The notes under the pieces: generated by a model
Seen by the model: the letters and a program-made list of their open reading frames with translations, nothing else
Told to the model about the DNA's origin: nothing
Databases searched by the model: none
In this document: piece after piece, positions 1 through 5,469 of the stretch
How the letters are laid out: the number at the start of each line of letters is the position of its first letter
Numbering within the stretch: position 1 is the first letter of the stretch
Source: JBPCOB01 sp051000715
GTDB taxonomy: Bacteria; Actinomycetota; Actinomycetes; JALYNC01
Direction of reading: 5' to 3'
Length of the DNA: 14,393 bases
NCBI GenBank assembly: GCA_051000715.1
Contig: JBPCOB010000009.1
Coordinates: forward strand, 1 to 14,393
Translations under genes and position numbers: made by a program

Positions 1-710
1 GTGCCGTACACGGCCGTCAGTGCTTCGCCGAGGTCCGCCAGGGTCGGCTCGGTCGCGGGTACGAGCTCCTGCTCGGTCACGACGATCCCTACGGTCCGCC
101 CGTCCTCCATCACGTTCATCGCATGGATGCCGACGTCGTCAAGCCGGATGCCAGTGGGCGTCTCCTCGGTCACCTGGACCTCGGCGATCAGATGGCTCCG
201 GGTCGCCTCCGCTCCGACGAAGTCGATGCTGGCCACCTTGCGGATGCCACTGCGCCCACCATCGGCCCCGACCAGGTACGCCGTTCGGAGCGGCCCGCCG
301 TCGGCGAGGTAGACGTCGACGCCGGCGTCGTCCTGGGCAAAGCCAGTGACCTCGAGCCCTCGACGAATCGGCACGCCCAGCTCCTCGACCCAGCCGAGCA
401 GGATCCGCTCGATGTGGCTCTGCCCCAGCCCCAGCGTGTACGGGTGCCGGGAAGGGAAGCCGCTGACGTTCAGCGAGGTGTTGGCGAAGCTCAGCCCCTG
501 GGCCGTCTGTCCCTCGGCGAGGAACCGGTCGACGATGCCGCGCTGGTCGAAGATCTCGATCGTTCGCGAGTGGAACCCGCGAGCACGAGAGCCGACAAGG
601 TCCGGCGTCGAACGCCGCTCAAGGATCACAACGTCGACCCCCGCCAACGTCAGCTCTCCCGCCAACATCAGCCCAGTCGGCCCGCTACCCACGATGGTCA
701 CGTCGTTCAT
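1..710 (-). CDS. FAD-dependent monooxygenase, Rox/aromatic hydroxylase type (3' end outside window)
   Basis: Partial gene: 236 codons from an ATG at 710 to the left edge, with no stop reached. It encodes the N-terminal half of a class A flavoprotein monooxygenase, which uses NAD(P)H and O2 to hydroxylate aromatic or polyketide substrates. Visible: the Rossmann GxGxxG (GSGPTG, residues 8-13), the ribose-binding Glu31 ending strand beta2 (VVILE), an ARGFHSRTIEIFDQRG segment (43-58) typical of the rifampicin monooxygenase/polyketide hydroxylase group, and the second FAD motif GADGGRS (148-154). The start fits the family N-terminus, but the ribosome binding site is weak. The RAE-like palindrome about 50 bp upstream makes rifamycin or related antibiotic inactivation (Rox-like) an attractive inference; the sequence cannot distinguish that from other aromatic substrates. 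It lies downstream of a recombinase remnant, so horizontal acquisition is likely. Confidence 0.88.
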   Translation of the reverse strand, partial: MNDVTIVGSGPTGLMLAGELTLAGVDVVILERRSTPDLVGSRARGFHSRTIEIFDQRGIVDRFLAEGQTAQGLSFANTSLNVSGFPSRHPYTLGLGQSHIERILLGWVEELGVPIRRGLEVTGFAQDDAGVDVYLADGGPLRTAYLVGADGGRSGIRKVASIDFVGAEATRSHLIAEVQVTEETPTGIRLDDVGIHAMNVMEDGRTVGIVVTEQELVPATEPTLADLGEALTAVYG

Positions 711-760
711 GCCCAACCCCGCGCTTCCCTCCGCACGGCCGAGAAGTCTGAGGCACGAAA

Positions 761-781
761 GGGGCCTTGCCGCAAGACCCC
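761..781 (-). promoter_or_regulatory. RAE-like inverted repeat upstream of the monooxygenase
   Basis: Read on the monooxygenase strand, arms GGGGTCTTG and CAAGGCCCC flank a CGG centre: 8 of 9 arm positions pair, with one mismatch. It lies 51 bp from the start codon. From memory, the rifamycin-associated element found upstream of actinobacterial rifamycin-inactivating genes (rox, rph, rgt, helR) is a near-identical TTGCGGCAA-centred palindrome flanked by G and C runs. The TTGCGG inside the element could also act as a -35 box, with the weak -10-like CAGACT 19 bp further on. The match is recalled, not computed. Confidence 0.6.
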
Positions 782-803
782 CACTCCGCTATACCTTGGA
801 AGT

Positions 804-828
804 GGCAAGGGGCCGCAGGCTCCTTGCC
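804..828. repeat. strong stem-loop between recombinase remnant and monooxygenase
   Basis: Arms GGCAAGGGGCC (804-814) and GGCTCCTTGCC (818-828) form an 11-bp stem with one G-T wobble and a 3-nt GCA loop. On the + strand it is followed by TTTGTCGTT, a poor U-tract. Read leftward it falls after the recombinase stub stop and before the RAE-like palindrome, so it could end leftward transcription or be a second protein-binding palindrome. It shares CCTTGCC and AAGGGGCC words with the 761-781 element. Confidence 0.5.
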
Positions 829-848
829 TTTGTCGTTCCCGATCGCGA

Positions 849-1028
849 TCAGAGCAACTCAACGCCCTTGCGGTAGGCACTCACGTCGTTGTCTACGTAG
901 ACCTTGCTCACCGTCCAACCTAGGGACTCAGCGAGTTGGCGGCACTCTCGCTCCTGCCGGTCCACGACCACTCCGGCTCCGGTTCGGTCCTGCGAGAGCC
1001 GGCAGTAAATGGCAGCGCGTCGCGTCAT
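849..1028 (-). pseudogene. serine recombinase/integrase N-terminal remnant (59 aa)
   Basis: An ATG at 1028 opens a 59-codon reading frame ending in TGA. It reads as the very N-terminus of a large serine recombinase: AIYCRLSQDRTG (residues 6-17) carries the catalytic Ser12 and its neighbouring Arg10, VDRQERECRQLAESLGWTV (22-40) is the usual helix and strand, and YVDNDVSAYRKG (44-55) matches the conserved DND(I/V)SAY segment. Full-length proteins run to roughly 450-600 residues; here everything after that point is lost, including the rest of the catalytic domain and the zinc-ribbon/DNA-binding domains. It begins 3 bp after the stop of the truncated prepilin gene, the position expected of an integrase gene beside its own attachment junction. 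GC is locally low (34 of 60 bases in 841-900). Almost certainly non-functional. Confidence 0.82.
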
Positions 1029-1031
1029 TCC

Positions 1032-1127
1032 TCAATAGTGGCACAGGTCGAGGACCGTTCCAACGGCGTACTCCGCGGTGGTCATGCCGGCCTCTGACCG
1101 GTGCAGGATGGCGCGCACACGACGCAT
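1032..1127 (-). pseudogene. truncated Flp-type prepilin, DUF4244 family
   Basis: Starts at ATG 1127 behind an excellent AGGAGGT ribosome binding site (1134-1140, 7-nt spacing). The 31-residue product has a basic leader, then a prepilin cleavage signature: G14|MTTAEYAVGT, with Glu19 at mature position +5, as in type IV/Flp pilins. Family members continue with a hydrophobic helix of about 20 residues, which forms the pilus core; here it stops after AVGTV and the frame runs LDLCHY then TGA. The break coincides with the start of the recombinase remnant, so I infer insertion at this point. It sits after tadC exactly where the pilin gene belongs (compare M. tuberculosis Rv3656c after Rv3657c). Without the hydrophobic helix it cannot assemble into a pilus. 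Confidence 0.78.
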
Positions 1128-1162
1128 GGGATTACCTCCTCGCGGTGCCGGCGGACGGCCGG

Positions 1163-1243
1163 CTCGACGCTCGTACAGGCGTTCGAGCGATGAGTCGAGA
1201 TTGCCGCCCGGGCGGCCCCGGTCGAAGCGCCGCGCGGCAATCT
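1163..1243 (-). repeat. two intercistronic stem-loops between tadC and the prepilin gene
   Basis: Hairpin one pairs AGATTGCCGC (1198-1207) with GCGGCAATCT (1234-1243), a perfect 10-bp stem around a 26-nt GC-rich loop. Hairpin two pairs CGCTCG (1168-1173) with CGAGCG (1184-1189), extended past a small bulge by CTCGA/TCGAG (1163-1167, 1195-1199). They share two bases (1198-1199), so may be alternative. Neither has a U-tract. Between assembly genes and an abundant pilin, such structures usually stabilise or separate the transcripts; that role is inferred. Confidence 0.55.
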
Positions 1244-1280
1244 GTGGACTCCAGCAGCCAGTCGGTCACCGGTGGACAAC

Positions 1281-2027
1281 TCAGCGCAGCACCACCGAGA
1301 CCAGCCCGATGATCACCGGTGCAACGCCTAGCAGCAGGAACGCCGGCAGGAAGCACAGTCCAAGTGGCGCAACGACGAGTACGCCGGCCCGGCGCGCGGC
1401 CGCGTCCGCTGCCAGCCGGGTCCGGTCGCGCTGCTCCTCGGCGAGCCGAGACATCAAGGGAGCCAGCGCCGCACCACTGTCCGACACCCGTACCACGGCC
1501 TTGGCCACCGGCCGCACGACCGGTTCGGCCGACAGTCGGGACCACGCCTGCTCCGCGGAGCTCCCGAGTCGTAACGACACCGCCACCCCGACGAGCTCGC
1601 GGCCGAGCGGCCCGCCGAGCGCCGCCCCCACCACCTCCACCGCCGAGCCAAGCGGGCTGCCCGCCTCGAGGCAGGCGGCCACCAGGTTCAGCGCCAGGGG
1701 CAGGTCGGCGGCCAGCTCACGAGCGCGTTGGCGCTCGGCACCGGCCGGCAGCCGTCGAACCAGCGCAACGACGGCGACACCGGCTCCGATACCGAGCAGC
1801 AGGCCGAGGGTGCCGCCGACCACCCAGCCCACCGCCGTGCCGGCCGCTACGGCGGCCAACTTCGGCGACAGCGGGCTTCCGTGGGGAACCCGGCGCGGCC
1901 GCGGCGCGTGGGTGCCCAACACCGCACGCGCCCGCAGCCGGCCCGTCCCGCGGGCTGGATCCGGGAGGGCTACCGCCGCGGCCGCGGCTAGGACGGCGGC
2001 CCCCACCAGCGCCGCTACGGGCGTCAT
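1281..2027 (-). CDS. tadC: TadC-like pilus assembly inner-membrane protein (type II secretion F domain)
   Basis: 248 residues from ATG 2027, which overlaps the tadB stop as ATGA. TadC pairs with TadB to form the inner-membrane platform on which the TadA ATPase drives Flp pilus assembly. Hydrophobic segments are visible at the N-terminus (MTPVAALVGAAVLAAAAA), around residues 55-85 (AAVAAGTAVGWVVGGTLGLL), and at the C-terminus (GVLVVAPLGLCFLPAFLLLG). Between them lies a cytoplasmic T2SSF-type stretch, with ELAADLPLALNLVAACLEAGSPL near residues 108-130. Upstream in-frame starts exist but would lie inside tadB and give an Arg/Pro-rich, non-homologous leader. The length suits the short actinobacterial TadC. 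It is the last intact gene of the operon before the disrupted prepilin. Confidence 0.88.
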   Translation of the reverse strand: MTPVAALVGAAVLAAAAAVALPDPARGTGRLRARAVLGTHAPRPRRVPHGSPLSPKLAAVAAGTAVGWVVGGTLGLLLGIGAGVAVVALVRRLPAGAERQRARELAADLPLALNLVAACLEAGSPLGSAVEVVGAALGGPLGRELVGVAVSLRLGSSAEQAWSRLSAEPVVRPVAKAVVRVSDSGAALAPLMSRLAEEQRDRTRLAADAAARRAGVLVVAPLGLCFLPAFLLLGVAPVIIGLVSVVLR

Positions 2028-2848
2028 CGCGAGTCGAGGGCACGGCGCACCAACCGGCGAGTCCACAGGACGCCGAGCAGGTCGAGGGTCGCGCCGAGCA
2101 CCAGGCAAGCCAGCCCGAGCGGTGTCCGCAGCAGAACCCGGACCGGGGCTGCTCCGAAACCCGCCGCCATCGCGATGCCCACGGCCGGCAGGGCCGCGAG
2201 CAGCCAGGCGGTCGTCCGGGGAGCGGCCAGCGCCGCCTGGGTCTCCAACCGCAGCCGTTCGCGGGCCCTAAGGTCGGTTGCGAGGGCATCGACCACGCCG
2301 GCTAGCGCCGCGCCGGTACGCCCGGCCACCTGCCAGCAGGTGGCGAGCTGGCGAAGCAGCAGGCCGCCAGAGTCCGAGGCCGCAGCACCGGCGGCGCTCA
2401 GAGCAGCCGAGATGTCCCCACCCAGTCTAGCGGAGACCACGGCTCGTCGCAGGGCTTCGCTCAACGGCGGCGGGAGGTCCTCCGCTGACAGGGCCAGGGC
2501 AGCATCGGGTGGCCGGCCGGCACGGAGTTCGGCCACCAGCACCGAGCACACCGAGGCGGCGGCCGCGGCGGCCCGCTCGCGGTCGGCCGCGGCTCGCACG
2601 GCGGTCAGAGCCCGTCGGCCGGCCAGTGCGCCACCGGCGCCGATCATTGCCGCGACCGGTCCCAGCAGGACCAAGGACGCCGCCGCGGCGAGCAGCGGGA
2701 GCGGCCACGGACGTAGAGCCGCTTCACGCACAATTCCTGCCAGCCGCGGGCGGCCAGCCAGCCGCCGGGCGGCCGCCGCACCGTCGGCGGTGGCGACCCA
2801 GGCGGCGCCGACGGCGAAGCCCATGGCGACCACAGTCGTCTCACTCAC
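2024..2848 (-). CDS. tadB: TadB-like pilus assembly inner-membrane protein (type II secretion F domain)
   Basis: 274 residues from GTG 2848, which overlaps the tadA stop as GTGA. Hydrophobic segments near residues 8-20, 46-75 (WPLPLLAAAASLVLLGPVAA) and at the C-terminus (TAWLLAALPAVGIAMAAGFG and LGLACLVLGATLDLLGVLW) flank a cytoplasmic T2SSF domain of about 100 residues. That domain contains SVLVAELRAGRPPDAALALSA and GGLLLRQLATCWQVAGRTGA, the helical hairpins typical of the fold. A further-upstream start would add 23 Arg/Ala-rich residues overlapping tadA and is less likely. It presumably forms the platform partner of TadC and contacts the TadA ATPase encoded just upstream. Alanine content is extreme but matches the high-GC background. 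Confidence 0.88.
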   Translation of the reverse strand: MSETTVVAMGFAVGAAWVATADGAAAARRLAGRPRLAGIVREAALRPWPLPLLAAAASLVLLGPVAAMIGAGGALAGRRALTAVRAAADRERAAAAAASVCSVLVAELRAGRPPDAALALSAEDLPPPLSEALRRAVVSARLGGDISAALSAAGAAASDSGGLLLRQLATCWQVAGRTGAALAGVVDALATDLRARERLRLETQAALAAPRTTAWLLAALPAVGIAMAAGFGAAPVRVLLRTPLGLACLVLGATLDLLGVLWTRRLVRRALDSR

Positions 2849-4020
2849 CCGGCCGGCCACCGCAGCCCGCGAGCGGCCAGTAGCTCCCGGAGACGCTCGG
2901 CTCCGGTCCCGAGCCACTGGCCTTCCTTCGTTACGGCGAGCGCCGGCTCGGCGGTCACCAGGCCGTCCCCGCCCCGGCTCAGCACGCGTACCTCCGCCAC
3001 CCGGCGTACCCCGGGTGCTTCCCGGGTCAGGTGCACCAGCACATGGACGCCGGCGGCCAGCTGGCTGTGCAGTGCCTCGCGGCCCAGACCGGCGGCCAGC
3101 CCCAGGGCCTCCAGCCGCGCCGGCACGTCCTCTGCGCTGTTGGCGTGCACGGTGCCGCAGCCGCCTTCATGGCCGGTGTTGAGGGCGGCCAGCAGGTCGA
3201 CGACTTCGGCACCCCGGACCTCCCCCACGACAAGCCGGTCCGGCCGCATCCGCAACGCCTGACGCACCAAGTCGCGCAGCGTGATGGCCCCCGCCCCCTC
3301 GACGTTGGGAGGTCTGGACTCCAGCCGTACGACGTGCGGTCGGTCCGGGCGCAGCTCGCCGGAGTCCTCCACGAGCACGATCCGCTCAGCCGCGTCGGCG
3401 AGGCCGAGCAGCGTCGACAGCAGCGTGGTCTTGCCCGTTCCGGTGCCGCCGCTGATCAGGAAGGCGAGCCGGGCCCTCACCACGGACCGCAGCAGCGCGG
3501 TGACCGGCGGGGTCAGCGAACCCGCAGCGCCGAGCTCCTCGAGGGTGAAGGCGCTCCGGCGCGGTATCCGCAACGACAGGCAGGTGCCGCCGGGACACAC
3601 GGGTGGCAGCACCGCATGCAGCCGGGTGCCGTCGGAAAGCCGGGCGTCGGCGAACGGCTGCGCGTCGTCGAGCCGCCGGCCGGTCGCGGCGGTGAGCCGC
3701 TGGGCGAGCCGCCGTACGGCGGCCTCGTCCGGGAAGCGCGCCGATGCCCGGACCAGTCCGCCGCCCCGGTCGACCCAGATCTCGTTCGGAGCGTTGACCA
3801 GCACATCGGTGACATCGGGGTCGCGCAGCAAAGGCTCGAGCGGTCCGGCCCCGGCCAGTTCGGACTGAAGCCCGGCAAGCACGGACAGGAGCTGGGCGTC
3901 GCCGCGCAGCGTGCCCTCGGTGCGCAGCGCCAGCGCCACGCTGGCGGGCGTGGGCTCGGTGCCGTCGGCTGCCAGCCGACCGCGCACCCGGGCCAGCAGC
4001 TCGGCGTCTGGACCACTCAC
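2845..4020 (-). CDS. tadA: TadA-like secretion/pilus assembly ATPase (CpaF/VirB11 family)
   Basis: 391 residues from GTG 4020, overlapping the preceding stop as GTGA. It is a hexameric cytoplasmic ATPase that powers Flp pilus assembly through TadB/TadC. All hallmark motifs are present in order: an N-terminal domain with DPDVTDVLVNAPNEIWVDRGG (67-87), Walker A GGTGTGKTT (191-199), the Asp box around IVLVEDSGEL (214-223), Walker B RLVVGEVRG (262-270), and the His box GTVHANSAED (289-298). TGRRLDDAQPFADARLSDGTRLHAV (113-137) is the conserved linker arginine region. No catalytic residue appears changed, so the enzyme should be active if its pilin still existed. Mycobacterial equivalent, from memory: Rv3659c. 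Confidence 0.95.
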   Translation of the reverse strand: MSGPDAELLARVRGRLAADGTEPTPASVALALRTEGTLRGDAQLLSVLAGLQSELAGAGPLEPLLRDPDVTDVLVNAPNEIWVDRGGGLVRASARFPDEAAVRRLAQRLTAATGRRLDDAQPFADARLSDGTRLHAVLPPVCPGGTCLSLRIPRRSAFTLEELGAAGSLTPPVTALLRSVVRARLAFLISGGTGTGKTTLLSTLLGLADAAERIVLVEDSGELRPDRPHVVRLESRPPNVEGAGAITLRDLVRQALRMRPDRLVVGEVRGAEVVDLLAALNTGHEGGCGTVHANSAEDVPARLEALGLAAGLGREALHSQLAAGVHVLVHLTREAPGVRRVAEVRVLSRGGDGLVTAEPALAVTKEGQWLGTGAERLRELLAARGLRWPAG

Positions 4021-5105
4021 GCCGCGGCCGGCCGGGCCGGCGGCAGCAGCTCGTCGAGGAACCCGGCGCAGAACCCGGCCAGCGGCCCTCGGCCCCGCCG
4101 TGCCGGTGGCTCGCCCCGCTCCAGCGCCGCGGCGATGCCCGGCTCGGCCCGGATGGCACCGGCGAGCGGTAGCCCCAGCGAGTCGGCCACCACCTCTGCC
4201 GGCAACCCGGCCGGTGCCGGGCCCCGGACAACCACCCGGAGGTCATGGCAGTACAAACCGGCCGCTGTGGCAACCCGGGCGGCGGCGGCCGCGGCGCGAA
4301 CCTCCGCAGGTACGACGAGCAGCACCACCGCGGCCCGCTCCATGGCGGCGCGAGCGGCGTCGTCGGGCCGCCGCGGGAGATCGACGACGACCAGGTCGCT
4401 TCCCCGCTCAGCCGCCGCGAGCAGCGCCGACATGGCTTCCGTCGGGATGGTCAGGGCGTCGCCGCGATCCCAGGACAGAACCGTCAGCTCGTCGACCCGG
4501 GGTAGCGCGTCGCGCAACGCCGTACCGCTGACCCGGCCTCGCGTGCCCGCCAGCTCCGGCCAGCGCAGTCCGCCCGCGGACTCACCGCCGATCACCAGGT
4601 CGATCCCGCCCCCGAGCGGGTCGGCATCAACGAGCATCGTCCGACGGCCGGCACGGACGCCGGTGACCGCAAGAGCGGCCGCCAGGCTGGTGGCGCCGGC
4701 ACCCCCACGCCCGCCCAGGACTCCCACTACCGGCGCCGCTCGTGGTCGTCCCTCGGCCGCGTCGGCCAGCAGGTCGATCACCCACGACTCCGCGTCCGGA
4801 AGGAATACGACGTGATCCGCGCCGAGCGCGACAGCCCGCCGCCAGACGCCGGCGTCGTCGAGGTCGGTGCCTACGATCACGACGTCGTCGCGACGCGGTA
4901 GCCGGGACCCGGCCAACCTCTCGGCGAGGTCGCCGCCGACCAGGACCACGGGGGCGCTGCTCCAGGGTGTACGGGCCGCACCCGGATCGGCCGCCACCTC
5001 TAGCTCGGCACCGGCAGCTGCACCGAGCCGAAGGAGGTGGTCGAGCAGGTCGAGGTCGGCGGTGACCAGCAGCGCGCGCTGGGGGCCGGGCCGAGGCGAG
5101 TCCAC
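4017..5105 (-). CDS. ssd: Ssd/CpaE-like P-loop protein of the Tad operon
   Basis: 362 residues from GTG 5105, preceded by GGGAGA at 7-nt spacing. A GTG at 5150 would add 15 residues but has no visible ribosome binding site. Residues 10-120 form a receiver-like domain (RALLVTADLDLLDHLL, then DDVVIVGTDLDD). From about residue 126 comes a MinD/ParA-type ATPase domain: P-loop-like GGRGGAGATS (131-140), LVDADPLGGGIDL (158-170), and DLVVVDLPRR further on. The P-loop has GAGATS where ParA/MinD proteins carry GKT/GKS, so the Walker lysine is missing, as I recall for the actinobacterial septum-site-determining (Ssd) group. CpaE-like proteins position Tad pili at the pole; Ssd (Rv3660c) was linked to septum regulation. 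Heads a four-gene coupled operon. Confidence 0.88.
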   Translation of the reverse strand: MDSPRPGPQRALLVTADLDLLDHLLRLGAAAGAELEVAADPGAARTPWSSAPVVLVGGDLAERLAGSRLPRRDDVVIVGTDLDDAGVWRRAVALGADHVVFLPDAESWVIDLLADAAEGRPRAAPVVGVLGGRGGAGATSLAAALAVTGVRAGRRTMLVDADPLGGGIDLVIGGESAGGLRWPELAGTRGRVSGTALRDALPRVDELTVLSWDRGDALTIPTEAMSALLAAAERGSDLVVVDLPRRPDDAARAAMERAAVVLLVVPAEVRAAAAAARVATAAGLYCHDLRVVVRGPAPAGLPAEVVADSLGLPLAGAIRAEPGIAAALERGEPPARRGRGPLAGFCAGFLDELLPPARPAAA

Positions 5106-5109
5106 GGGC

Positions 5110-5130
5110 TCTCCCGTTGTTCGTGGGAGA
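5110..5130 (-). promoter_or_regulatory. hairpin overlapping the ssd ribosome binding site
   Basis: On the leftward mRNA, TCTCCC (5130-5125) is complementary to GGGAGA (5115-5110), separated by 9 nt. GGGAGA is the apparent Shine-Dalgarno sequence of the GTG at 5105, so the 6-bp stem would occlude it. Translational control of the whole coupled operon is possible, but the short stem could be chance. Confidence 0.35.
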
Positions 5131-5194
5131 TCCACGGTGCCCGGCAGCACCGACCGGTGGACAGGCCGGCGGCTCCATCTGTGGAGGCGCGGCG

Positions 5195-5224
5195 GCTATG
5201 CACAACCAGCGGGCAGCCGCTCAA
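5195..5224 (-). promoter_or_regulatory. possible promoter of the ssd-tad operon
   Basis: Leftward -35-like TTGAGC (5224-5219) and -10-like CATAGC (5200-5195, preceded by TGTG) are separated by 18 bp, about 90 bp upstream of the ssd start. Both boxes deviate from the housekeeping consensus. The rest of 5131-5310 shows only a small inverted repeat, CGGTGC/GCACCG (5135-5152). Confidence 0.3.
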
Positions 5225-5313
5225 CCCGCCCGTTGGGCTACCGAAGTTGAGGATCGGCGATCGGGACAGAGCCAACCGATGTGGCCGACCGGCCGATGAG
5301 GCCCGCACAGTGA

Positions 5314-5381
5314 ACGACCCCCGCTTGGGGGGGTAGCGGGGGTCGTCGCGGGTCCAGCTTCGGGGGGGTGAAGCCGGACCC
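5314..5381. terminator. tandem strong hairpins, probable terminator after the Fic-like gene
   Basis: Two back-to-back stem-loops. The first pairs ACGACCCCCGC (5314-5324) with GCGGGGGTCGT (5336-5346), a perfect 11-bp stem. The second pairs GGGTCCAGCTTC (5350-5361) with GAAGCCGGACCC (5370-5381), 12 bp with one position that becomes a G-U wobble in the leftward RNA. Each loop contains a G7 run (C7 leftward). On the + strand they are followed by CGTTTTCACTTTT. They sit 90-160 bp beyond the leftward Fic-like stop and before the tad promoter region, so they should insulate the two units. Bases 5384-5469 show nothing else. Confidence 0.68.
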
Positions 5382-5469
5382 CGTTTTCACTTTTGTGCGC
5401 TTGCAGGCATCCCCCGGTAGCCCACCGGCAAACCTCGACACCCCGGTGACCGAGCCGCAGCCTGGGGGC

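Noticed and set aside
711..848. Continuation of the serine recombinase past its stop by a frameshift
   Set aside because: No leftward frame between 848 and 711 resumes recombinase-like sequence, so this is loss, not a single frameshift.
3031..4815. 594-codon open frame on the + strand opposite tadA and ssd
   Set aside because: Antisense to two genes with full family motifs; its translation is low-complexity and matches no family. Long antisense frames are expected at this GC content.
5105..5150. GTG at 5150 as the ssd start
   Set aside because: No ribosome binding site precedes it, whereas GTG 5105 has GGGAGA at good spacing. Not fully excluded.
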